From the NCBI GenBank assembly GCA_001642005.1, contig LWCA01000613.1, forward strand, positions 1 to 22,752: a stretch of DNA of 22,752 nt, given 5' to 3'. The notes under the pieces are model-generated. The model saw nothing but the letters and a program-made list of their open reading frames with translations. It ran no database searches and was not told the origin of the DNA. The position numbers were made by a program, and so were the translations under genes. Positions 7,501-14,444 of the stretch are shown in pieces (positions within the stretch are counted from its first letter, which is position 1; every line of letters starts with the position of its first letter). The DNA comes from Intoshia linei. Lineage: Eukaryota > Orthonectida > Rhopaluridae.

Positions 7501-8749
7501 AATTTTTTTTAAATATCTCAAAATCTCGAATTCTGGCTATTTACATTATTTTAATTGTACTGAAAGCATCAAAAAAAAATAAATAAAATTCAAAAAAATT
7601 GAGCTAGAAACAAATTTAAAAAATAAACAGTATAACTAAACATGGACAACAATATTATAAAATCGGTACCACGTTTAACAGCTCAAACGCTAATTTCCGT
7701 TAAAATAAAGTTCAGTTTTAATTTTGTAATATATAGTATATATAGAAAACTTTAAATGGTCAGGTTAACTTCACCGTTAGGAGTTGGCCGAAAATATTTT
7801 ACCATATTTATTATTTTAGTAATACTATAATTTTAAGCCCTAAGGATATTTTTTCTAAATACCCATGAGACACCTTACTGTACAATGTGAAATTTTGAAT
7901 TAGTCGTCATTTTTAATTATTTTATAAATTACTAATTTTAATTTCATCTACTGAAACCACATTATCCAAATCAGGTTTAAGTGTTTCCAAAACTTCCGAT
8001 ATCTTTTTTGATATAGAATGAACACCTAAAATTTATAATATTCAAAATAAATTGAATTGCAAATAAATGAAATGACGCATATTAGGATGCAACACCTCAA
8101 AGCAGTTATAATTTAATACTCACATTAACATTAACAGTTAGTTAGATTACGTATATGAGAAAAAGAAAAGTTACTAAACTGACTAATATAAATTATATTT
8201 CTAGAAATAATTACCATTACAAATGAAAAAAACTAATATTCATATACTTTAAAAAAAAATTTAATTAACTTGTAAGTAAGTTGATAGTAAAAAATAAAAG
8301 TTTAAATAAAATAAAATAAAAGTTTTGATCAAAAATTTATATAAGATAACAATAAACTTAAAATGCTGAGCTTATGATTAAACTGCATATAACATAATAC
8401 AATATGTATTCGAAACGCACATTTCCCAGGTTTTTATTTTATAGAAAATTTTGGTATTCATATTTGATTACATATACTTTAAAGTCTAATGATAATATCG
8501 AAATACCAAAATGGCGGTATTGATCTATATCATAACGCAGGCCTAATAATTGAAACCCTGCTATAAACTAATTTTATAAATATAACCTTGATAAGCTTTA
8601 GTATATTCTAAAACCAGATTTGATAATACTTTAATCTTTTTAATAGAAGTTTCGATTGCATTTTCATGAATGGCCAGTTGTTTAGCATACTCTGGTGTAT
8701 AAACAGTGCATTCTGTAAACTCTAGATAATGTTTATTTTCCATTGTCAT
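1411..8749 (-). CDS. GRAF/oligophrenin-like BAR-PH protein, 11 exons, 3' part beyond the window
   Basis: GRAF/OPHN1 proteins (Drosophila Graf; vertebrate ARHGAP26/10/42, OPHN1) bind curved membrane through a BAR domain, phosphoinositides through a PH domain, and inactivate Rho GTPases with a RhoGAP domain. Here eleven minus-strand exons (8587-8749, 7933-8025, 7209-7270, 5210-5278, 3784-3888, 3166-3270, 2350-2454, 2249-2311, 2110-2182, 1549-1616, 1411-1505) join with matching phases and no stop into 1001 nt, about 333 codons. Residues 1-255 follow the BAR helices and 270-333 the first half of the PH domain, at nearly the same length as the family up to that point. Blocks that line up: LEFTEC with HE (exon 1), DEIKI plus DSF (2/3), KFxxxxxKF (5), ILDIEERLKFDVSE against IQEVQExKKFxxVE (6), MKSINN (7), YFYLTEK (9), RRYLISFTLE (11). 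Identity is low, so the gene is divergent. The RhoGAP part is not seen. A recent pseudogene is possible but the clean phases argue against it. Confidence 0.78.
1549..1616 (-). CDS. GRAF-like exon 10 (PH domain)
   Basis: Sixty-eight nt, phase 1 in (ATTTAG|CTGG), phase 0 out (ACA|GTACAT). GRLMKCFISYNMDCQELTIT matches the family strand W.KHYCTYQRDSKQITM, the second and third strands of the PH fold. The usual tryptophan before the lysine is replaced (RLMK). The hAT element at 1671 begins 54 bp upstream of the exon. Confidence 0.74.
1671..2082. mobile_element. hAT-type non-autonomous element, 412 bp
   Basis: Left end CATGGGTTCTTAACC and right end, read inverted, CAGCGGTTCCCAAATG are the diverged CAGNGGTTCYYAA termini typical of hAT elements. 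The flanking 8-mers (tactagat, taaaatta) are too different to be a clear target duplication. No transposase is inside. It lies wholly in the intron between GRAF-like exons 9 and 10. Confidence 0.6.
2110..2182 (-). CDS. GRAF-like exon 9 (start of PH domain)
   Basis: Seventy-three nt, enters in phase 0 (CAATTTAG|AAT) and leaves in phase 1 (AAAA|GTAATT). DCPILKNYFYLTEK matches the family PH entry strand P..MEGYLYVQEK. The next intron contains a complete 412-bp hAT-type element (1671-2082) whose right end is 27 bp from this donor. Confidence 0.75.
2249..2311 (-). CDS. GRAF-like exon 8 (BAR-PH linker)
   Basis: Twenty-one codons, phase 0-0, acceptor AAATAG|TAT and donor AGT|GTAATT. YRQNWKSIK corresponds to TRNRFEGTR, the conserved start of the linker helix after the BAR domain. 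It fills the exact gap between exon 7 (SINN) and exon 9. The intron before it is only 38 bp, short but within the range seen in insects. Confidence 0.66.
2350..2454 (-). CDS. GRAF-like exon 7 (end of BAR)
   Basis: Thirty-five codons, phase 0-0, acceptor TAATAG|ATA and a weak donor AATAAT|GTTACC. The frame stays open past the donor to 2287. It reads LISFTNYFHE, then FSQNNKELMKSINN, matching the family stretch SFxxxxTFYHxG....KDF...L..SIQN without gaps. A second frame is also open here but does not match. Confidence 0.74.
2837..3134. mobile_element. hAT-type MITE, 298 bp, CAGGGGTGTC type
   Basis: Left end CAGGGGTGTCATACTCAATT with GC-richer subterminal sequence (gcttggcgag, gcggcgcc); right end gcggcccgcataattgacactactg, whose inverse is CAGTAGTGTCAATT. 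Flanking 8-mers atcaagat (2829-2836) and atcatcat (3135-3142) agree at six of eight positions, consistent with an old 8-bp target duplication. It has no ORF. It sits in the intron 31 bp past the donor of GRAF-like exon 6. Confidence 0.7.
3166..3270 (-). CDS. GRAF-like exon 6 (BAR)
   Basis: Thirty-five codons, phase 0-0, acceptor AAATCTAG|AAA and donor GAAACG|GTTTAC. The core ILDIEERLKFDVSE aligns position by position with IQEVQESKKFNIVE of oligophrenin. The spacing from SSKK in exon 5 to the N-aromatic pair (NLY here, NFF in oligophrenin) is exactly preserved. This is one of the strongest blocks for the family call. A 298-bp hAT-type MITE (2837-3134) sits just past the donor. Confidence 0.78.
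3271..3783 (-). other. Intron 5 of the GRAF-like gene with a decoy ORF
   Basis: A 93-codon ORF (3319-3600) and a second, stop-broken frame both look faintly protein-like, but neither fits the gene. Exon 5 joins exon 6 exactly across this stretch with family spacing preserved. The stretch may be a remnant of an unrelated inserted coding sequence. Nothing else is recognisable. Confidence 0.45.
3784..3888 (-). CDS. GRAF-like exon 5 (BAR)
   Basis: Thirty-five codons, phase 0-0, acceptor GTTAG|TCT and donor GAG|GTTTTT. It contains KRRMKFESIQHKFVQSSKKS, matching KKKFEK...F........SSKKK in the long BAR helix. A run of ten A residues near its start is a likely spot for sequencing or polymerase slippage; the frame works with ten. 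Confidence 0.72.
4080..4756 (-). repeat. R1 foldback repeat copy a (inverted)
   Basis: Read on the minus strand this copy carries the R1 blocks in order: TGTAGACTTTCAATGCACAT, then CACTGGGAATGCGTGAATTT, TATATCAACTGGAATAAG, GTAAAGGCGACGCTTCGTC, and a tail shared with copy b (TTGCGATAAAACATCACT). The 65-codon ORF at 4521-4718 is a chance reading of it. It lies in intron 4 of the GRAF-like gene. A hAT terminus begins directly at its edge (4757). Confidence 0.7.
4757..4835. mobile_element. hAT-type left terminus, partner end not found
   Basis: CTGTGTTTCCCAACCTTTTT followed by atgctagcccc resembles the terminus at 16740-16781 read inverted (CAATGTTTCCCAACC, atgctggacccc), so both belong to one family. 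It starts right after gtctacac, a sequence that is part of the R1 repeat, so this element appears to have inserted into R1 copy a. No right end was found before the next element. Confidence 0.5.
4836..5209. other. AT-rich intron sequence, nothing recognised
   Basis: This is part of intron 4 of the GRAF-like gene. It may include the interior of the hAT element whose left end is at 4757. There is no ORF, terminal repeat or RNA-like structure of note. Confidence 0.4.
5210..5278 (-). CDS. GRAF-like exon 4 (BAR)
   Basis: Twenty-three codons, phase 0 at both ends, acceptor CAATAG|GAAGG and donor AAAG|GTTTTA. The peptide ILINQIYRRLDDFNESISDI matches the family segment VLI.PLE.FRKEQIG..K. The acceptor has only a TA-rich tract before it. 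A 195-bp Tc1/mariner MITE (5333-5527) lies 54 bp upstream in the intron. Confidence 0.7.
5333..5527. mobile_element. Tc1/mariner-type MITE, 195 bp, TA target
   Basis: The ends are 26-bp inverted repeats (5333-5358 and 5502-5527) beginning CAGTCAATT and ending TATATGAACAT, differing at a single base, flanked on both sides by TA (5331-5332, 5528-5529). CAGT ends and TA duplication are the hallmark of the Tc1/mariner superfamily. There is no coding capacity. The near-perfect ends suggest a recent insertion. It lies in intron 3 of the GRAF-like gene. Confidence 0.85.
5534..5596. mobile_element. Half of a pogo/Tigger-like element with central hairpin
   Basis: It begins TA|CAGTCGGACTCC (TA at 5532-5533), four bases after the previous MITE, and ends in a perfect hairpin: arms GTTCACTATA (5573-5582) and TATAGTGAAC (5587-5596), loop agag. 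Pogo-like MITEs are often near-palindromic with such a centre. The expected mirror half ending in GGAGTCCGACTG is missing, so this looks truncated. Confidence 0.5.
5626..6260. mobile_element. hAT-type non-autonomous element, 635 bp, perfect 8-bp TSD
   Basis: It is flanked by identical 8-mers GTTTATAT at 5618-5625 and 6261-6268. The termini are CAGACATTGTCAACTC on the left and, inverted, CAGCCATTCTAAACC on the right, with subterminal gctgtggacccc and gtgctgcggacc. The 8-bp duplication and CAG ends identify the hAT superfamily. No transposase ORF is present; the 69-codon ORF at 5474-5683 only straddles its left edge. Confidence 0.9.
6324..6480. mobile_element. hAT-type MITE, 157 bp
   Basis: Left end GAAGAATTCTCAAAC and right end, inverted, CAGGAATTCTCAACGG. 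The 7-mer atctaat flanks both sides (6317-6323, 6481-6487). It lies 55 bp beyond the right target duplication of the 635-bp hAT element and also falls in intron 3 of the GRAF-like gene. Confidence 0.7.
6490..7208. other. AT-rich intron 3 sequence
   Basis: No exon, repeat pair or structured RNA was recognised. A strong donor-like string (TTTG|GTAAGT near 6890, plus strand) has no coding sequence before it. TACAGTCAAACTG near 6976 resembles a Tc1/mariner end, but no partner end was found. Confidence 0.4.
7209..7270 (-). CDS. GRAF-like exon 3 (BAR)
   Basis: A 62-nt exon behind a good acceptor (AATTTTTCAG|GC), with donor ATG|GTATAT. Joined to exon 2 it reads DEIKI-S-DSFATCSQLLKDFNE, which parallels [22 protein letters not shown] of oligophrenin without a gap. 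It leaves in phase 0. Codon use includes TGC, CAA and GAC, less AT-biased than the intron around it. Confidence 0.78.
7271..7932. other. Intron 2 of the GRAF-like gene
   Basis: AT-rich sequence between exons 2 and 3. It has one short plus-strand ORF at about 7642-7755 (start MDNNIIKSVPRL, 37 codons) with no splice context or family resemblance, so it is not called. Nothing else was found. Confidence 0.4.
7933..8025 (-). CDS. GRAF-like exon 2 (BAR)
   Basis: Ninety-three nt between the acceptor ATTTTAG|GTG and the donor AATTA|GTAATT, phase 1 at both ends. It encodes a lysine/leucine-rich helix (VHSISKKISEVLETLKP) and ends in VSVDEIKI, which corresponds to the (T)DDE.NI stretch of oligophrenin. 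Alternative donors inside the exon (TCA|GTAGAT and others) are in phase 0 and would not join exon 3 in frame. Confidence 0.78.
8026..8586. other. Intron 1 of the GRAF-like gene
   Basis: AT-rich and without recognisable repeats. It separates the start exon from the second BAR exon. No coding stretch in either direction is convincing. Confidence 0.4.
8587..8749 (-). CDS. GRAF-like exon 1 (start, BAR N-terminus)
   Basis: This is the first coding exon, codons 1-54 plus one base. Translation can start at the ATG at 8749 (MTMENK) or at the third codon. The family entry motif is visible: LEFTEC, a proline six residues later, then HENAIE followed by a lysine-rich amphipathic helix, matching LEF..C...P.F...HE..L in GRAF proteins. 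The donor CAAG|GTTATA ends the exon in phase 1. Reading through reaches a stop at 8561, which is why a 62-aa ORF appears here. Confidence 0.8.
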
Positions 8750-9047
8750 TTTCTAGTGCCTAGAATAAAAACGAACAGAATTGTATTTTAACAGTAAGAT
8801 AAGTCTAATTGTAAATATTGACTTTATGCATAGATTATTTACTGACAGTCAGCGCTTTAACTTGAAATTTAAAATAAGAATTAAATCATTTATAATGTAG
8901 ATCATATTGATAATTAATGTAGTACCATTTTTTTAAAAAATTTTTATAATAATTGGAAGATATTATGATTTAAAATTAGAAAATTCATATACACTAAATT
9001 ATAAGTTTTTTTATGGATGTAAACATTCCTACATAACAATTGTAAAC
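8750..9047. other. Upstream flank of the GRAF-like gene, no clear promoter motif
   Basis: This should contain the 5' UTR and possibly the core promoter of the minus-strand gene. No convincing TATA plus initiator arrangement can be singled out in such AT-rich sequence. R1 copy b begins directly after it. Confidence 0.3.
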
Positions 9048-9987
9048 ATCCTTTCCTTATATAAAACCGAATCTCTGTATTTGTGTGTTTGTGTGTTAGC
9101 ATACCAATTGACAGTAGAATTTAAATGAACCCAATTTCTAAATTCAATTTTAACATTTAAAAATTAAAATTCTAGGGTTGTTTTCATTTTTAAAAAATTT
9201 TTTGAACCTCAGAAATCTAAGAATTCCATGTTAAAAAAATAAGTTTAATTAATTAACATTTGAACATTTAAAAAATATTAGTTGATAATATATTAAAAGT
9301 TATTTGTCACTGGGAATGTGTAGATTTCTGAGGTTGATTTTTTTTATCAATATTAACTGGAATACGCTGTATGAGAATAATTTTTTTTTTAATTTTAGGA
9401 ATGTTAATTATTTAAAATTTTTTGTTAATAAAGTAGTTTCGTAATAAAAAAAATGAATAGTAACATTTTTTTTTTTGACCGTGAAGTCGTCACTTTTTCA
9501 GATTTAAATTTTTAGTGTGTTTTAACTGGAAATACCTATCAACTGTAAATTTTTTTTAAATTTTAGGAATTGTCATTTTTAAAAAAAAGGTAATCTGCGG
9601 TTTTGCTCGTGAAAATAATTTTTTTTGAGGTTGCAATTTATGAAAATGCTAATGATTTCAAAAACTATCCAAAAATTTATGATGTATAAAATTCTAGGAA
9701 TTTTTTCATTTTTACAAAAAATAGTAATTTGTGGTTTTAGTTATAAAGATATAAGATTTTGAGATTAAAAATAATCGTAATGTTGATCATTTTAAAATCT
9801 TGATCAGAATGTATATTTTAGTATAATTCTTAGAACGATTTGAATTTTAAAAAAAAGTGACAATTGAAGTTTTTTAACTTGAAGAATTAAATTGCTCAAA
9901 ATCAATTTTGCGATAAAACATCACTTTCGAAAAACGGTCTTAACAATAATGAATTTTTAAAACTCGACTTCTCTTAGTTTCTGAATG
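9048..9987 (+). repeat. R1 foldback repeat copy b
   Basis: It opens with an inverted R1 end (ATCCTTTCCTTATATAAAAC then a GTGTGTTTGTGTGTTAG tract, 9048-9098), followed by the body in forward orientation: CACTGGGAATGTGTAGATTT, GACCGTGAAGTCGTCACTTT, and successive diverged units of about 130 bp, each carrying an ATTCTAGGxxT-A-run-GGTTTT-TGAGGTTG motif series. The tail TTGCGATAAAACATCACTTT is shared with copy a. It is non-coding. Confidence 0.72.
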
Positions 9988-10295
9988 TATTACATATTAT
10001 GTATAACCATAATTAATTGTATCATTGACTGATTGATCGTCAATATACTTGAATGAGGATTTGTTTCATAGGTATGGTACTCTGTTAATTGCACGCTCAG
10101 AAACCTCATTTGTTAGAGTAACTTAAAGAGGTGGTACCGACAAATATAAATGTTTTGTGCAAAAACATGTTCAATATTTGCATCTTTTCGGTAAAACAGA
10201 AAGAGAAACATTTCTGATCCCAAAAAAAGGTAGTCTTGTATAAAACAACTATTTCATACAGTTTCATTGATCCAACAATGTATTTGATATAAATG

Positions 10296-10472
10296 TTAAG
10301 TAACCTCGCTGTTTGTTGGTGGATGGGGATGTGGTAATTCTTTTATATGAGAGTCGATGCCATTTTTTAATGCAAGTTTATAACAATTTACATCTTTATT
10401 GTTGATAAAAGAAATTAACAAACTATTAATCTTAGATGTCAAATTTGTTCGTTCGATTTGATCGAAATGCAT
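10296..10472 (-). CDS. Unassigned 58-codon ORF, possible exon
   Basis: The ORF starts MHFDQIERTNLTSK and includes KDVNCYKLALKNG and ELPHPHPPTNSE before a stop. Its composition (Cys, His, Pro, Asp, mixed third positions) is less AT-driven than random ORFs here. A donor-like GAG|GTTACT at 10305/10304 would end an exon in phase 0. A possible partner begins after GATCAG at 10213 and stays open to 10106 (KCFSFCFTEKMQ...). No family was recognised. It lies on the same strand as, and upstream of, the GRAF-like gene, so it could be the end of a neighbouring gene. Confidence 0.35.
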   Translation of the reverse strand: MHFDQIERTNLTSKINSLLISFINNKDVNCYKLALKNGIDSHIKELPHPHPPTNSEVT

Positions 10473-10992
10473 CACTTTTTTTCAAATTTGGACGTCGCTT
10501 AAATGTCATATTCAACGATAGTTTTAATAATTTCCTTACAATGCTACTCAAAGCAATATTTATATTTATATTGACTTTTTTATTATACAAATTATAGAGT
10601 TCTTGAGCTATGATTTAGTAAATCAGATTTATAATGCTGTAGATCTTGAAATTTGAATCTTTGTTAAATATCTTCCAATAACGTATTTTACAACGGGTAC
10701 CCGCGTACCGGTTCCTAAAAAAGTAATGCTTGAAAATAAGATATTAGGCTTAGCCCTTATTAATAAATTCTTAGAACGATCTTTGTGATTATAAGAGTTA
10801 TTATTAATAATAATAAGTTTTTAAGGGCAAGTTTTTTTTGGACCTGTAAATTTTGAAATTCGAACCTATAAATCTGACTTTTTGGATTTAAAATTTTTTT
10901 ATTCAAAGAGCAACAATTGAAAATAATTATACTAACTATTCTATTTATGACAAATTAATTAAAATTCACTGAAAAAAATAATATTAATTAGT
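10473..10992. other. Intergenic AT-rich sequence
   Basis: No gene was recognised. A short GC-richer patch near 10694-10713 (gggtacccgcgtaccggttc) contains overlapping partial palindromes and may be the edge of an element. A stretch near 10825-10900 weakly resembles R1 units. Confidence 0.35.
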
Positions 10993-11545
10993 TTAATTTG
11001 TTGCTAAATTATAATGAGAAACTATATATTTTTTAATATTATCGGTTTTAAAATTTCTATCTTTTGCAATCAGTTTTTTAAGCATAGAGAATTTTCGTTC
11101 TACGGTAGCTTAAGTTGATTGACAATTTTCCAATAGTTCATATATATACGGAGAAATATTATCATGCCTCAATTCACAAATAACTCTAATGTCATTGTTA
11201 TCCAGCCGTTTCATAATGTATAATTTGATATTACATGGATCTTCTTAAAAATGAATATATTTCATTGTTTTCCAGGCTTTAATTACAGAAAATAGCAATC
11301 TTCACATTTTTTAATTAATTCATGTATCATTTTGTAGTTTGATATAATTTTTAATTCTGATGGTAATGTTTCTTTGGATATTGCACATTTGGCTTGTCTA
11401 ACTATGAGACCGTCACCTTCGAATTTGTTAACTATACGTTTTACAGTTGTTAAATGTTTTTCATAATAATTTGAAGCAACTAACTAAGTTCCCATCGTGT
11501 AGCAACTGGAATGGGATCGTATCCAAATTTTTTGGGATTAAATAT
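10993..11545 (-). pseudogene. hAT-type transposase C-terminal remnant
   Basis: Minus-strand fragments in shifting frames read NPKKFGYDPIPVATRW, then NYYEKHLTTVKRIVNKF and SKETLPSELK, then SPYIYELLENCQS and ATVERKFSMLKKLIAKDRNF before a stop at 10993. VATRW near the middle and a C-terminal VERxFSxxKxL..DRNF block are typical of hAT-family transposases and their domesticated relatives, the dimerisation region. At least two frameshifts and several in-frame stops show it is dead. The N-terminal zinc finger part is not present. Confidence 0.68.
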
Positions 11546-11683
11546 GTAAAATCTGATAACATAACAGTTATATTGAAAAATAATTATTATTAATTCGGTG
11601 ATTATTTTTTACTAAAAATTATCATTATCTAATATATTACAAATATAAATAACATTATAAATTAGCTTTTATTGGCGAAGCTT

Positions 11684-11966
11684 GGGCTAATTATTATATT
11701 TATTATATATAATTAATGAGGTGATTGAGTATGATGATTCTTGTATATTTTCTTAATATTAGCCTAATATTAGTAAGAACGATACATGAGAATCCTTCAT
11801 ATCAAATTCAATATCTTGAATTTTTATCATAATTATCATATTATACACTTTTAAAATAAAAAAATTGAATCGAGATGCAAAATGGCTTTTTCTAATTAAA
11901 AAAAAGTTGAAAGCCTAATACATGTATATTAGGGCTGTTCAAAAAAAAAATCTTTGGGCACACCAT
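11684..11966. repeat. 283-bp exact duplicate, copy 1, ends at an assembly gap
   Basis: Identical to 14162-14444 by direct reading, including a run of ten A residues. It stops exactly at the n at 11967, while copy 2 starts exactly after the n at 14161. This is the pattern of overlapping contig ends, not of a biological repeat. Confidence 0.9.
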
Positions 11967-12174
11967 NCTGAATATTATTTTGTTGAATATGGTAGAACCG
12001 TTTCTCTTCAGTTAAAATTGAAATTTATCATGTGTAAATTTTCAAAAACGGGGCCCGTATAATTTTTTGATATACAAAAGTGGCCACTAGACGCAAAAAA
12101 ATGGCCGACCCTTGTACTACAGTATTACTAACTTACAAGTTGTAAAAATTTAATTTAATATCTTAATCTTAACT

Positions 12175-12230
12175 CAGCGTTTCCCATATTCCGGTCTATG
12201 AATAAGTTATACCAGTCCGTGAAAAAATTT
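12175..12230. mobile_element. hAT-like terminus without partner
   Basis: CAGCGTTTCCCATATTCCGG followed by a t-rich stretch and agtccgtg resembles the CAGNGTTTCCCAA ends of the other hAT elements in this window. The matching right end was not found before the R1 copy. Confidence 0.35.
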
Positions 12231-12333
12231 TAATTTAAAATTTATCCAATTGATATTATAACTCAATGGTAAATATAATATACTAGGTTGACTGTTATGT
12301 ACTACGTATAAACGGTATAAACATATAAATTAT

Positions 12334-13063
12334 TTATTGGAAATGTGTAGACGTTCAATGCACATTTTTTTGAAATTGTAAGATCAATATTTACATTTTC
12401 AATTTTTATTTTTATCGACATATTTGAAAAATATCGTTGAAAATATATTTAAAATTATTTTTTACCGGGAATGCGTAGATTACTGGGGTTAAAATTTTGT
12501 ATTTATATCAACTGGAATAAGCTCTATCAGAATAATCTTTTTTTTAAATTTTTGAAACGTTAATTATTTCATATTTTTTGTTTTAATAAAATATTTTGGA
12601 AAAAAAATATATGAATACTAAAATGCTTTTTTGATCGTGAAGTCATCACTTATTCGGGTTGAAATTGTTTGTGTGTGTTAACAGGATACAACTGTACCAC
12701 CTGTAAAATTTTTGAAATTCTAAGGCTGTTTTCATTAAAAAAAGAAGGGTAATTTGTGGTTTTGGCCCTGAAGATATAATTTTTTTAAATTTAAATTTAT
12801 GATAATGTTTATGATTTTAAAATCCGTATCAGCGTATATATTTTTTTAAATTCTCCAACTTGTTTGATTTTCAAAACAAAAGATAATTGGGGTTTTTGAC
12901 CTGTAAGATGTGAGTTTGGGAGGTTGAAATTTATTTTGCTTACACCCGGAAAAAACTGAAATTGAAATGTGGACTTTATAAATTCTTAAACTGGTAGTTA
13001 TTGAAATAAACGGTAACACACATACATACAAATATTGCAAAGCATATTATATAAGTAAGGATA
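12334..13063 (+). repeat. R1 foldback repeat copy c
   Basis: Forward R1 body: TTGGAAATGTGTAGACGTTC, ACCGGGAATGCGTAGATTAC, TATCAACTGGAATAAGCTCT, GATCGTGAAGTCATCACTTA, then units with GGTTTTGGCCCTGAAGATAT and GACCTGTAAGATGTGAGTTT, ending GGTAACACACATACATAC...TTATATAAGTAAGGATA. It is the closest relative of copy d over the whole length. The 64-codon ORF at 12846-13040 is incidental. Confidence 0.75.
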
Positions 13064-13539
13064 AATTTAAAATTTTATTAAATTCTTTATCCAATTTTTT
13101 ACTGTTTCCTAGTAATTTCGTTTTAATGGTACGCAATAAATTTGATAATTAATTACACATCCGCTGTGAAAAAAGTATGAAACCCATGTACTAACCTATT
13201 ATATACTTTACCCAATTTGATTATACACAGTGACGAATCTATAGTACCCGAGATTCTGTTCTGGGACATCGAAGAAATTTTTGTAAAATGAGGGCATCGT
13301 TTTTCAAAATTGAGCATTTAAAAAAGTATATTCTTGATGTCATTACTATTTTTGTATCAATGTAATATGTCAAATGAAGCGTCTTGAATAGGTGGCTATG
13401 AACTATATTAAACTTCTATATACGCCACGTTTGCGAAAAAAAATTTTAGGGGCCTATTTTACATTTTAAGATGGTTTCGAGCTTGGGTCGTTTCGGATCT
13501 GATTATACATGTACATTAGGGCTTTTCAAAAAAAAATCC

Positions 13540-13992
13540 ATGGGCACACCATATACTTCAAAGTGTGTAATAACGTATGTGCCTATTAAAAATGGTCAAT
13601 TTTTTAAAAATGTCTACCCTAAATAGATAGATTATCGTAACATAAATGAAAAAAATATTTATAATCTACCTGAAGTTTACTATGATGCATCTTATGAACT
13701 TGAAAATATTAATGAATATAATAGTGCTAAAGAATCAAACTTCACATCAGATTTAATGGAAAATGATTCAAATTTGCTTTATCCTCACAATATGTCTCAG
13801 TCGGATGTTGTAAAAATATCTGAAAGCCTGTCTCAAGTGTTCTTACAGTTGAGATGAGTTTGATGACTTTGAACAGATAATCTTGGATATTCCATTAACT
13901 GTACTGTTTCTATGGTTAACGAAGTAATGAAAATAATGGGATACAGGACATTTCCTAGGTTGTCCATTCAAAAACAAGCGTGTAGTTTAAAG
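13540..13992 (+). pseudogene. Degenerate coding sequence of unrecognised family
   Basis: One frame reads from ATG at 13540 (MGTPYTSKCVITYVPIKNG) through one stop at 13624 and then 76 codons to 13857, with clearly protein-like text such as IDYRNINEKNIYNLPEVYYD and SQSDVVKISESLSQVF. Coding-like sequence continues after frame changes (RDEFDDFEQ, then TVSMVNEVMKIMGYR) up to a donor-like AAG|GTATAT near 13990. The breaks suggest decay, though unrecognised introns could explain some of them. Acidic, Asn/Ser-rich start; family unknown. Probably transposon-derived, since the first part recurs at 14396-14490. Confidence 0.45.
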
Positions 13993-14161
13993 GTATATCA
14001 GAAATAAATAAATAAACTAATTATTAGTTACAAAGGTGATCTTTGTATCCACTTTCATTCTAAAACATACAAGCATCGACATTATTTATCAATTTGTCTC
14101 AGCGGCGAATCTTTGCAGATATGCATTGCAATGAAAATAATAATTAATGGAAAATCATCAN

Positions 14162-14444
14162 GGGCTAATTATTATATTTATTATATATAATTAATGAGGT
14201 GATTGAGTATGATGATTCTTGTATATTTTCTTAATATTAGCCTAATATTAGTAAGAACGATACATGAGAATCCTTCATATCAAATTCAATATCTTGAATT
14301 TTTATCATAATTATCATATTATACACTTTTAAAATAAAAAAATTGAATCGAGATGCAAAATGGCTTTTTCTAATTAAAAAAAAGTTGAAAGCCTAATACA
14401 TGTATATTAGGGCTGTTCAAAAAAAAAATCTTTGGGCACACCAT
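14162..14444. repeat. 283-bp exact duplicate, copy 2, starts at an assembly gap
   Basis: Identical to 11684-11966. Beyond 14444 the sequence continues into the same TATACTTCAAAGTGTG block that is also found at 13551 in the bracketed segment. Confidence 0.9.

Larger units (their letters stand above)
11968..14160. other. 2.2-kb segment between two gaps, probably misplaced
   Basis: It is bounded by single n positions at 11967 and 14161. Because the flanks overlap each other by 283 bp, this piece may not belong here. It contains a hAT-like terminus (12175), R1 copy c and degenerate coding sequence. It also carries a roughly 94-bp block (13505-13598) closely similar to 14396-14490, so it may be a paralogous or allelic copy of the neighbouring locus. 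Confidence 0.65.

Noticed and set aside
7642-7755. 37-codon plus-strand ORF beginning MDNNIIKSVPRL
   Set aside because: It is antisense in intron 2, has no splice signals in a usable frame, and resembles nothing recognised.
12846-13040. 64-codon minus-strand ORF
   Set aside because: It is inside R1 copy c and is not conserved in copies d or f.
11684-14444. Treating the 283-bp duplicate as long terminal repeats of a 2.8-kb element
   Set aside because: There are no LTR end motifs, primer site or polymerase genes, and the duplicate borders fall exactly on the n positions, which fits an assembly overlap better.
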